From Acidovorax temperans (GTDB taxonomy: Bacteria > Pseudomonadota > Gammaproteobacteria > Burkholderiales > Burkholderiaceae_C), in assembly GCF_006716905.1 (NCBI RefSeq), contig NZ_VFPV01000001.1:932001-996000 (forward strand): a stretch of DNA of 64,000 nt. The letters run 5' to 3'. Each line of letters starts with the position of its first letter. Positions within the stretch are counted from its first letter, which is position 1. A model generated the notes under the pieces. That model ran no database searches. It saw nothing but the letters and a program-made list of their open reading frames with translations, and had not been told where the DNA came from. Made by a program: the position numbers and the translations under genes. This document shows, piece by piece, positions 9,422-16,875 of this stretch.

Positions 9422-9628
9422 ATGAAAACCCATCGCACCTTGCGCCCCACGCTATTGCAGCGCCTGCGGGTCTTGTGGAACCAGGCCTTGCACAGGCTTT
9501 GGTATTGGTCTCAACGCAGCACCACCACACGGGCGCCCGTCCTGGTACCCGTGCGTGTGCGGGATGAGCGCCACCTGCCGCACCACCCACAGCACCAGAG
9601 GCAGCGCTATCGCCCCTACCGCGACTAA
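9422..9628 (+). CDS. Small basic hypothetical protein
   Basis: A 68-residue open frame with an AGGAG site eight bases before the ATG and a strongly basic composition (many Arg and His, ending QRQRYRPYRD). No family is recognised. It is followed 46 bases later by the TerB-like gene, which has its own ribosome binding site, so a small operon is plausible. Coding status is uncertain. Confidence 0.45.
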   Translation: MKTHRTLRPTLLQRLRVLWNQALHRLWYWSQRSTTTRAPVLVPVRVRDERHLPHHPQHQRQRYRPYRD

Positions 9629-9674
9629 CCATCACCATCGAAACCACCCACACACACTTGGAGGAAACCACCCC

Positions 9675-10079
9675 ATGCGCAGCTACCCCCGCAACAGTCC
9701 CCAGGCCGCCGCACGCATCGTTGCGCTGCTGTTGATTGCCGACGGCCATGTCAGCCGCTCGGAAATGGATGCCCTGTACGGGCGCGACATTGAGCACGAG
9801 CTGGGCTTACCACCCAGCGCATTCGGCAAGGTGCTGCATACGCTGTGCGAAGACCTGCTGATGGGCATGCGCGACCGGCGTTTGCTCACAGGCCACATCG
9901 ACGATGCCACGCTGGCCGCGCTCCTGGACGAAGTGACCGATGCCGTCCTGCGCCAAAAGGTTTTGTACTTTGCCGATGCGGCCGCCACCGCAGACCAGCA
10001 TGTGGCATCGGCCGAGGCGTGGGTGATGGAAGCAGCGCTGAAGCGCTGGCACATGGAAGAAGCCGCAGCCCAGGCTTGA
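9675..10079 (+). CDS. TerB-like protein
   Basis: A 134-residue helical protein. The start at 9675 is chosen because GGAGGAAAC precedes it. The N-terminal AARIVALLLIADGHVSRSEMDAL resembles the acidic, divalent-cation-binding TerB fold (tellurite resistance and phage/stress-linked proteins). No tellurite genes are nearby, so tellurite resistance should not be assumed. It converges on the NhaR-like regulator with a 16-base gap. Confidence 0.6.
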   Translation: MRSYPRNSPQAAARIVALLLIADGHVSRSEMDALYGRDIEHELGLPPSAFGKVLHTLCEDLLMGMRDRRLLTGHIDDATLAALLDEVTDAVLRQKVLYFADAAATADQHVASAEAWVMEAALKRWHMEEAAAQA

Positions 10080-10095
10080 GGCACCGGCAACTTGC

Positions 10096-10992
10096 CTACC
10101 GCGGCGAGCCACCCCCGTGCGCAGCAGCCACCATCTGGCGCACCAGGGGATGGTGCTGCCCCCGGCGCGACCAGATGGCGTGCACTTCTTCGTGAATGTC
10201 GGGGCTGTCGCCCAGCAGGCGCAGCCCGCGCACCAGACCCACATCCTGCGCACCCAGCTGGCTGACGGGGAACACCCCCAGCCCACGCGCAGCAAACACC
10301 GCCAGCAGGGCGCTGTCCTCAAACTCGCCCACCACCCGGGGCCGCAGGCCCAGGTCGTGAAACCACCCGTCCAAGGTCGTGCGCAACGGCGAATGCACGG
10401 TGGGCAGCAGCACCGGCAATTCCTGGAGCGACTGCGGAAACCGGTCACGCGCTGATTTCTTGACCAGCGAGGCCGGCCCGTACCACTGCACCGCAGTGCG
10501 TGCCATGCGCTCGCTGGAAAGCCGCTGGTTGGGATTGCGCGGCGCGGCCTGGCCTGCCAACACCACGTCCAGCTGGTGCAGCGCCAGTTCGGACAGCAGC
10601 TCGTCAAACTCGCCCTCGTGGCACACCAGTCGCAATTGGGGGTGGGCCAGCACGGGCTCCAGCAGCGCATGGGCTGCCAGTTTAGAGATGCCATCTGACA
10701 GCCCGACCGACAGCCGCGCCACCGGGCTGCTGGCCGCTTCACGCACTTCCTGGGTGATGCACTCACCCAACTGAAAGATGGCTTCTGCCCGCGCGTAGGC
10801 TGCCTGGCCCGCCTCGGTCAGGGCCACGCCACGGCCCGAGGGCTTGAGCAACTGGTGCCCCAGGGACTTTTCCAGTTCTCGCACCTGCGCGCTGATGGTT
10901 TGCACGGCCATCTGCAACCGGTCTGCCGCGCGGGCAAAGCCGCCTTCCTTGGCAACCATCCAGAAGTAGTACAGGTGACGGTAGTTGAGCAT
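10096..10992 (-). CDS. nhaR: LysR-family regulator, NhaR-like
   Basis: A 298-residue regulator. The N-terminus MLNYRHLYYFWMVAKEGGFARAAD is the NhaR-type winged helix-turn-helix (LYYFW is characteristic), and a substrate-binding domain fills residues 90-295. The start at 10992 is chosen over an upstream in-frame codon because the DNA-binding domain begins exactly there. NhaR activates sodium/proton antiporter genes in enterobacteria; no antiporter gene is in view, so the target here is unknown. The IS200-type element begins only about 40 bases upstream of the start and may have separated the gene from its promoter. Confidence 0.8.
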   Translation of the reverse strand: MLNYRHLYYFWMVAKEGGFARAADRLQMAVQTISAQVRELEKSLGHQLLKPSGRGVALTEAGQAAYARAEAIFQLGECITQEVREAASSPVARLSVGLSDGISKLAAHALLEPVLAHPQLRLVCHEGEFDELLSELALHQLDVVLAGQAAPRNPNQRLSSERMARTAVQWYGPASLVKKSARDRFPQSLQELPVLLPTVHSPLRTTLDGWFHDLGLRPRVVGEFEDSALLAVFAARGLGVFPVSQLGAQDVGLVRGLRLLGDSPDIHEEVHAIWSRRGQHHPLVRQMVAAAHGGGSPR

Positions 10993-11028
10993 GCACCCTC
11001 CGGTTCGAAAAAACCGAATAGTAACCAT

Positions 11029-11128
11029 CCCCCGGCAAAGCCGGGGGCATTCGGGATGTGAGCCGCTCAAAGCGGCTGTAAGGGGTCGCTAACGCGGCCC
11101 CTCATTCTTGGGGCCACCTATCGGTGGC
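11029..11128. repeat. Four consecutive stem-loops downstream of tnpA
   Basis: In order: CCCCCGGC/GCCGGGGG (11029-11047), AGCCGCT/AGCGGCT (11061-11077), AGGGGTCGC/GCGGCCCCT (11081-11102) and GCCACC/GGTGGC (11113-11128). The first belongs to the element end. The others may act as terminator or structural RNA. Confidence 0.75.
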
Positions 11129-11131
11129 TAC

Positions 11132-11563
11132 TCACCTCCATAGACCGAGTTGGTCCAACCTCTCGTCTTCCTTCTCCTGGTTTCGGATGTACTCCCGTAT
11201 CACCGCTTCGTCGCGTCCCACCGTCGAGACGAAGTACCCTCGCGCCCAGAAGTGCTGACCCACGAAGTTGCGCTTTCGCTCTCCGTACACCCGCGCAAGG
11301 TGGATTGCGCTCTTGCCTTTGATAAAGCCCACCACCTGCGACACCGAGTACTTCGGTGGGATCGACAGCATCATGTGCACGTGATCGGGCATCAGATGCC
11401 CCTCTTCAACCCTGCATTCCTTTTGCGCGGCCAACTTTCTGAATACCTCACCCAGGTGTTCGCGTAGCTGCTTGTACAGCGTTCGCCTTCGACACTTGGG
11501 GATGAAGACCACGTGATATTTGCAATCCCAGGCCGTGTGACTCAAACTTTCATACTTGTCCAT
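11132..11563 (-). CDS. tnpA: IS200/IS605-family Y1 transposase TnpA
   Basis: A 143-residue Y1 transposase with the HUH motif in MPDHVHMMLSIPP, the N-terminal TAWDCKYHVVFIPKCRR and the catalytic Tyr in ARGYFVSTVG. Length and all key residues match the family, so it appears intact. It moves single-stranded DNA by peel-and-paste transposition between the terminal hairpins. Confidence 0.95.
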   Translation of the reverse strand: MDKYESLSHTAWDCKYHVVFIPKCRRRTLYKQLREHLGEVFRKLAAQKECRVEEGHLMPDHVHMMLSIPPKYSVSQVVGFIKGKSAIHLARVYGERKRNFVGQHFWARGYFVSTVGRDEAVIREYIRNQEKEDERLDQLGLWR

Positions 11564-11765
11564 CGTGTTTCTTCCTTTCGTTTGCTTGGCGGCTCACGAT
11601 TGAAAGTCTCTACGGTGGACAACCTCCTGAAAAGTCAAACTTCTACTGCCTCCCCGGCAGAGCCGGGGGGCCTCCTTTTGGTAGCTAGGTTCGAGCCAGG
11701 CTGGTGTCTATTTCTCGTCGCCATCCCCATACTGCACGCCTGTATTTCACTAAAGGAAACGATCC

Positions 11766-12203
11766 ATGTTCTATGCCATCAGCTGGTTTGTCTCGTTGTC
11801 GTTGCTGGCGATCTGGTCGCTGCTGTGCTGGAGCGTGCATGCATTCACCGTGTGGGCCATGTCCAGCGCTGGCGCTCTGGCAACCGGTGCGGCAGGCGCT
11901 GCATCAGTGCAGGCCGTGCTGCTGCCTGCGTGGCTGCAAGGGTGGATACCGCCCGAGCTGCTGCAAACGCTGGAGAGCTGGGTCACTTCCGCAGGCCCCA
12001 TGTTGCAAGGTGTGCTGGAAAGCGTGCCCGCCCTGGCTGGCGCCGTGACCGTGCTGGCCTGGGGCATCTGGGGGTTGGGAGCGATCTTCCTACTCGCCCT
12101 GGCAGTGGGCGTGCATGTGCTGATCAGCCTGATCAAGCGCAACGGTCGCTCGTTGGAGCAAGTAGCGCAAACGGCCCGCAGCCGCATGGCGCAAGGAGGC
12201 TGA
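11766..12203 (+). CDS. Hypothetical two-helix membrane protein
   Basis: A 145-residue protein with GGAAACG a few bases before the ATG. Hydrophobic helices lie at about residues 5-28 and 94-125, joined by a region rich in Ala and Gly with LQTLESW and LQGVLESVPALAG. The C-terminus is basic. I do not recognise a family. It is flanked by the IS200-type element and by the IS427-interrupted gene on the other strand, with which it converges. Confidence 0.6.
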   Translation: MFYAISWFVSLSLLAIWSLLCWSVHAFTVWAMSSAGALATGAAGAASVQAVLLPAWLQGWIPPELLQTLESWVTSAGPMLQGVLESVPALAGAVTVLAWGIWGLGAIFLLALAVGVHVLISLIKRNGRSLEQVAQTARSRMAQGG

Positions 12204-12371
12204 ACACGCGGCTACGCCGCCAGGCTATTCAGGCGCCGGGCTGCGTAGCGGCAGGCTTGGTTTGCATGGCGCGGTGAGCCGCCAGCACCAGCAGCGCCAA
12301 GAAGGCCACGGCGCCCCACAGCATCCAGCGCAGATAGGCGGGGGGCGATACGTCCACCCGCGCCTCACTAG

Positions 12372-13192
12372 GACGTGTTGAGAATCAGCGAGAGTTGATA
12401 ACCCCAGCTGCGAGATAGATCATCGCTGCGAAGCTGCTATCCGTCTTGTCGCTGCGCATTGCGATACGTTTGAACTCCTTGAGCTTGCAAAAGAAGTTCT
12501 CGATCAAGTGGCGCCATTTGTAGACCTCCAGGTCAATCTCCAGTGGCGCTCTCCTGCGGGGCATCTGTGAGATCACCACCTGCGCCCCGCGCTTACCCAA
12601 CTCCTGGATCAGCCAATTCACATCGAAGGCCTTGTCGGCAAGCAAGGCATCAAAGCGCACATCGGCAATCAGCTCTCTGACCCCTTTGGTGTCGTGGCGC
12701 TGCCCTGGCATCAAGACGAACTTCACCAGATTGCCCAATGCATCCGTCAGCGCCAGTATCTTCGTGGTCATGCCGCCCCTCGAGTGGCCTATGGCCTGGC
12801 CCGAAGTCCCCCTTTTGCCCCCTGGCCGTGCCGATGCACTTTCACAATCGTGGCATCCACCATCGCATATTCCATGTCCGGCTGCTCGCTCACTGCATCG
12901 AACAGACGTTGGAACACATCGGCCTTAACCCAGTCTCTAAAGCGTTTGAACACCGTGTTCCACTTGCCGAACTCTGGCGGCAGGTCTCGCCAGGGGCTGC
13001 CTGTGCGGGCAATCCACAGCACTGCCTCAACGAAGCGGCGGTTGTCTGTGCCGCTGCGTCCAGGATCACTTGGCTTGCCAAGGCATTGAGGCTCCATCTT
13101 GGCCCATTGCTCGTCTGTCAGTACCCATCGAATGCTCATGCGTCTATTGCATCACAGCCCTCCGAGCCGTTGTGCTTGATTCTCAACAGCCC
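12372..13192 (-). mobile_element. IS5-family (IS427 group) insertion sequence, 821 bp
   Basis: The terminal inverted repeats are GACGTGTTGAGAATC and GGGCTGTTGAGAATC (13 of 15 match), flanked by CTAG duplications at 12368-12371 and 13193-13196. The size and the two overlapping reading frames are typical of the IS427 group. The element lies inside a small membrane-protein gene on the same strand. Confidence 0.93.
12385..13139 (-). CDS. IS427-type transposase made by -1 frameshifting (orfA 12789-13139, orfB 12385-12771)
   Basis: orfA (116 residues, MSIRWVLTDEQWAKMEPQ...) carries the DUF4096-type start and the first catalytic Asp (YAMVDATIVKVHRHGQG). orfB carries the second Asp (LLADKAFDVNWL) and the Glu (ENFFCKLKEFKRIAM). 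The junction contains A4G5 (AAAAGGGGG, 12808-12816 on this strand). Slipping back one base there rejoins HRHGQGAKGG to TSGQAIGHSRGGMTTK, the normal family sequence. A programmed -1 frameshift is therefore expected rather than a mutation. Confidence 0.85.
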
Positions 13193-13609
13193 CTAGGCTG
13201 TGTGGCAGCAAACACGCCATTGAGCCGCGCAGCCGCCGCCTCTGCCTCAGACAGTGCGCTGCCTCCCTCGAACTCGGCCGCAAAGACCTCGCCCACCGAG
13301 GAAACCAGGTACAGCAGTATCCGGTCTGGCCCCTTGCGAACGTCTTGCACACGCACCACCGCTTTCGGGTCGCTGCCCAGCGTGAACCGATGGGCCGTGG
13401 TGGCCGAAGACGTTTCGCGTTCGATGGCACAAGTGATCTGCACGTCTTTTCTGCATTCCACGCTATAGCCCCGCACCGGCCCCCAATAGGCGACGGCGAA
13501 CGCCGCCACCAGCAAAGGGCCCAGCAGCAGAGGGACGATGTACTTCATGCGCAGGCGACCACGGGAGTGAAGCGGGGGCCACGGCAACGTGCGGGCACAG
13601 GCAGACTCG

Positions 13610-15046
13610 TTACGCGTTCATGATCGAGACCAGGCGCGTGTTCAAGTGCGCCTCCACCGCCTCGGAGCCACCTTCGGAGCCATAGCCCGAATCCTTCAAG
13701 CCCCCGAAGGGCAGCTCAGCCGCAGGCGCAGCCGCCTGGTTGATCCAGAGCATGCCCACTTCCAGGCGCTGGGCCAGCAGGTGGGCGTATTTCAGCGAGG
13801 TGGTGAAGGCGTATCCGGCCAGGCCAAACGGCAGGCGGTTGGCTTCGGCAATGGCGTCTTCGATCTTCTCGAAACCACGCACAGCGGCCACGGGGCCGAA
13901 GGGCTCTTCGTTGAAGATGCGGGCCGACAGGGGCACGTCGTTGAGCACCGTGGGCTGGAAGAAGTTGCCTTCCGTACCAATGCGCTGGCCACCTGCCGCC
14001 AGTTGGGCGCCTTGCTGCACGGCGTCGGCCAGCAGGTCAGTCATGGCGGTGATGCGGCGCGGGTTGGCCAGCGGGCCCATCTGCGTGCCTTCAGCCAGGC
14101 CGTCGCCCACCTTCAGGCTTTGGGCGTGGCGAGCGAAGGCCGCCACGAACTCAGGGCGAATGCTTTCGTGCACCAAAAAGCGCGTGGGCGAGATGCAGAC
14201 CTGACCCGCGTTGCGGAACTTGGCGCCGCTGGCCACGCGAATGGCCAGCTCGACGTCGGCGTCCTCGGCCACGATGACGGGGGCGTGGCCACCCAGCTCC
14301 ATGGTCACGCGCTTCATGTGCTTGCCAGCCAGGGCGGCCAGTTGCTTGCCCACGGGGGTAGAGCCGGTGAAGGTGACCTTGCGGATGACTGGGTGGGGGA
14401 TGAGGTAGTTGGAGATTTCTGCCGGGTCGCCATAGACCAGGCCCACGGTGCCAGCGGGCACGCCGGCATCGGCAAAGGCGCGGATCAGTTCAGCAGGGCT
14501 GGCGGGGGTTTCTTCAGGCGCCTTGACGAGGATGGAGCAGCCTGCGGCCAGGGCTGCGGCGAGCTTGCGCACCACCTGGTTGATGGGGAAGTTCCAGGGC
14601 GTGAAGGCGGCGACGGGGCCCACGGGGTCTTTGATGACCAGCTGCTGGGCCTTGAGGTTGCGCGAAGGCACGATGCGGCCGTACACGCGCTGGGATTCGT
14701 CGGCAAACCATTCGATGATTTCTGCAGCCGACATGGTTTCCACCTTGGCTTCGGCCAGGGGCTTGCCCTGCTCTTGCACCATGATGGCGGCTATTGATTC
14801 GGCGCGTTCGCGGATCAACGCAGCGGCGCGGCGCATGGTCTTGGCGCGGTCTACGGCGGGGATGTCGCGCCAGGCTTCAAAGCCCTTTTGGGCAGCTTCC
14901 AGGGCACGGTCCAGATCGGCCTTGCTGGCGTGCGCCACCCGGCCAATTTCTTTGCCGGTGGCGGGGTTGTGCACGGCAATGGTCTTGCCGTCTGCAGCGT
15001 CCTGCCATGTGCCTGCAATGAAAAGACGGGTGTGGGGGTAGCTCAT
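13610..15046 (-). CDS. gabD: NAD(P)-dependent succinate-semialdehyde dehydrogenase
   Basis: A 478-residue aldehyde dehydrogenase that oxidises succinate semialdehyde to succinate, the last step of GABA or gamma-hydroxybutyrate breakdown. The NAD-binding TPWNFP (150-154) and FTGST (226-230) segments, the catalytic Glu in ELGGHAP (Glu250) and Cys in GQVCISP (Cys284) are all visible. The C-terminal [15 protein letters not shown] is typical of the SSADH branch. The start at 15046 is chosen over an upstream in-frame codon because alignment begins [14 protein letters not shown]. Transcribed alone. The exact semialdehyde could differ (glutarate semialdehyde or related). Confidence 0.85.
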   Translation of the reverse strand: MSYPHTRLFIAGTWQDAADGKTIAVHNPATGKEIGRVAHASKADLDRALEAAQKGFEAWRDIPAVDRAKTMRRAAALIRERAESIAAIMVQEQGKPLAEAKVETMSAAEIIEWFADESQRVYGRIVPSRNLKAQQLVIKDPVGPVAAFTPWNFPINQVVRKLAAALAAGCSILVKAPEETPASPAELIRAFADAGVPAGTVGLVYGDPAEISNYLIPHPVIRKVTFTGSTPVGKQLAALAGKHMKRVTMELGGHAPVIVAEDADVELAIRVASGAKFRNAGQVCISPTRFLVHESIRPEFVAAFARHAQSLKVGDGLAEGTQMGPLANPRRITAMTDLLADAVQQGAQLAAGGQRIGTEGNFFQPTVLNDVPLSARIFNEEPFGPVAAVRGFEKIEDAIAEANRLPFGLAGYAFTTSLKYAHLLAQRLEVGMLWINQAAAPAAELPFGGLKDSGYGSEGGSEAVEAHLNTRLVSIMNA

Positions 15047-15285
15047 GCAAAAACTCCTGTGGTGGGAACAAAAGACGGTGGCCAGCACGGCTGTGCACCT
15101 TGGTGAGATGACTTTCAAGCCAGACAAAGTGCCGGTGCCCGGGCGAACACCACACTATAGGCGCAGCGCCAGCGGGCCGTTGTAGTTGTATGACAACCCG
15201 AGGCAAAGGTGGGGGTACTGCACCCCTGCCCTTTGCGCTCCGTCAACGGCTTGCGCCTTGCAGCGCCTGCACCTTCACCCGCTGA

Positions 15286-16779
15286 TCAGGGTGCAGCGGC
15301 CACACGCGGAGCCGCATCGCCCCAGTCGCCGCCCAGCGCGCGGATGAGCCCCACCGTGGCGGTGTACTGGGCGGTGCGCACCTGCAGCGCCTGGCGGCGG
15401 TTGCGCAGCTCGCTGCGGCGGGCGTCCAGCAACTCCAGCTGGCTGACCAAGCCGTTGCGGTAGCGCGTGTCAGACAGCTGCGTGGCGCGGCGGGCGGCCG
15501 TGACGGCACGGCCTTGCGCCTCGGCCTGGCCAGCCAGCCAGCGCAGCGATGCCAACTGGTCTTCCACCTCACGGAAGGCCGTCAGCACCTGCTCGCGGTG
15601 GCTGGCCAGGGCCTGCTCCAGCCGGGCGTTGGCACCCTGCACTTGCGCATCGCGCTGGCCGCCGTCCCACAGGGGCAGCGAGAGCAAGGCGCTCACGCCC
15701 CAGGCGCGGGCCGACCACTTGAAGAGGTCGCCCAGCTCGAGCGATGCATGGCCCGCATTGCCCGTGAGCGTGATGGCCGGAAACCAAGCCGTTTGCGCCA
15801 CGCCCACGCGGGCCTGTGCCGCCATCACGGCAGCCTGCGCGGCCGACACATCCGGCCTGCGGGCGAGCACCGTGCCGGGCACGCCGGGCGGGATGACGGG
15901 CAAGGCGGCGTCACCCGCAGCAGCGGGCAAGGCAAAGCTGCCGGGCACCTCGCCCACCAGCACCGCCAGGGCGTTGGCCAGCAGGGCTTGCTGGCGCTGC
16001 AGGGCCAGGGCTTCGGACTCGGTGGCGGCCACCTCGGTCTGCACGCGGGCCACATCCAGCTCGGCCACATCACCGGCCTGCTGGCGACGCTGCGTCAGGC
16101 GCAGGGTGTCCTGGTACGCAGCCAGGCTTTCGTTGACGAGTTGCAGTTCGGTCTGCGCGGCGCGCAGTTGCAGGTAGGTTTGCGCCACATCGGCCTGCAC
16201 CATTAGGCGCGTGCTTTGCAGCAGCGCGGCGCGGGCATCGGCGTCCAGCCGCGCGGCATCGCTGGTTTGCGACAGCTTGCCAAACAGGTCCAGCTCATAA
16301 GACACATTGAGCCCGGCCGTGCCCAGCGTGGCGGGGGTGGCACTGCCCGTGGTGGCGGCACCGGCCTGGAGGGTGACACCGGCCGATGCGTCCACCTGCA
16401 CCAAGCGCGCAGCGTCGGCCGAGCGCAGCAGCGAGCGGGCCTCGGCCAGCCGCCCTGCGGCTTGTTGGATGCTGGTGTTGGCACTACCTGCGCGCTGCAC
16501 CAGCTCGGCCAGTGCGGGGTCTTGAAAACCCAGCCACCATTCGCCACGAGGCTGCGCCTCGGCGGGCGAGGCCACCGTCCACAGGGCGGGTGGAACGGCA
16601 GCTTGTGGGCCGCCTGCACTGAAGGCCTCGGGCACGGGCACACCGGCGTGCTGCGCGGGCACCACGGGCTGCGTCATGCAGCCCGCCAGCACCAGTGCGG
16701 CGGCCAGGGGGCCCAGCAGGCTGCGCCTGCGGGCGGAGGGGGTCGGCACGGCCCCGGGGTGATTTGCGTTGTCTGTCAT
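15286..16779 (-). CDS. RND efflux outer membrane factor (NodT/OprM family lipoprotein)
   Basis: A 497-residue outer membrane channel. It has a lipoprotein signal (AAALVLAGC), then two OEP repeats (about residues 70-280 and 290-485) with the family segments WWLGFQDPALAELV, LNVSYELDLFGK, ARRPDVSAAQAAVMAA and ALLSLPLWDGGQRDAQ. The start at 16779 follows GGAGATTCAAC. It is the third gene of an adaptor-pump-channel operon. Its own frame is intact although both partners upstream are broken, so the channel may be orphaned or may serve another pump. Confidence 0.9.
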   Translation of the reverse strand: MTDNANHPGAVPTPSARRRSLLGPLAAALVLAGCMTQPVVPAQHAGVPVPEAFSAGGPQAAVPPALWTVASPAEAQPRGEWWLGFQDPALAELVQRAGSANTSIQQAAGRLAEARSLLRSADAARLVQVDASAGVTLQAGAATTGSATPATLGTAGLNVSYELDLFGKLSQTSDAARLDADARAALLQSTRLMVQADVAQTYLQLRAAQTELQLVNESLAAYQDTLRLTQRRQQAGDVAELDVARVQTEVAATESEALALQRQQALLANALAVLVGEVPGSFALPAAAGDAALPVIPPGVPGTVLARRPDVSAAQAAVMAAQARVGVAQTAWFPAITLTGNAGHASLELGDLFKWSARAWGVSALLSLPLWDGGQRDAQVQGANARLEQALASHREQVLTAFREVEDQLASLRWLAGQAEAQGRAVTAARRATQLSDTRYRNGLVSQLELLDARRSELRNRRQALQVRTAQYTATVGLIRALGGDWGDAAPRVAAAP

Positions 16780-16875
16780 GTTGAATCTCCTGCCAGGCCC
16801 ACAGCCCAGGTGTTCCCGGACTGTGGGCGGCTTTGGGCGCAGGGCCTGGGCCCATTGCAAATGGCTCAAAGGCGT

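Larger units (their letters stand above)
11029..11668 (-). mobile_element. IS200/IS605-type element (approximate limits)
   Basis: The tnpA gene is bracketed by near-identical stem-loops: CCCCCGGC-AAA-GCCGGGGG at 11029-11047 and CCCCGGC-AGA-GCCGGGG at 11652-11668. Subterminal hairpins of this kind are what TnpA recognises as single-stranded ends. Exact cleavage sites cannot be read by eye, and no target duplication is expected for this family. No tnpB is present, so it is IS200-like. Confidence 0.8.
12229..13548 (-). pseudogene. Small membrane-protein gene interrupted by an IS427-type element
   Basis: The 5' part (13548 down to 13193) begins MKYIVPLLLGPLLVAAFAVA, a signal anchor, and continues through a soluble domain to LNGVFAATQP. 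The 3' part (12367 down to 12229) reads EARVDVSPPAYLRWMLWGAV and a second helix, ending in TQPGA. Removing the 821-bp element and one CTAG copy rejoins them in frame (ATQP-S-EARVDV), giving 164 residues with one helix at each end. No known family was recognised. The insertion separates the second helix, so the product is truncated. Confidence 0.85.

Noticed and set aside
9675..10079. Tellurite resistance operon
   Set aside because: Only a TerB-like protein is present, without TerC, TerD or TerE neighbours.
11029..11128. Hairpin cluster considered as a CRISPR array
   Set aside because: The stems differ from each other and there are no equal-length spacers.
12385..13139. IS427-type transposase considered as a degenerate pseudogene
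   Set aside because: The frame break is at a slippery A4G5 in the normal family position, so programmed frameshifting is the better reading.
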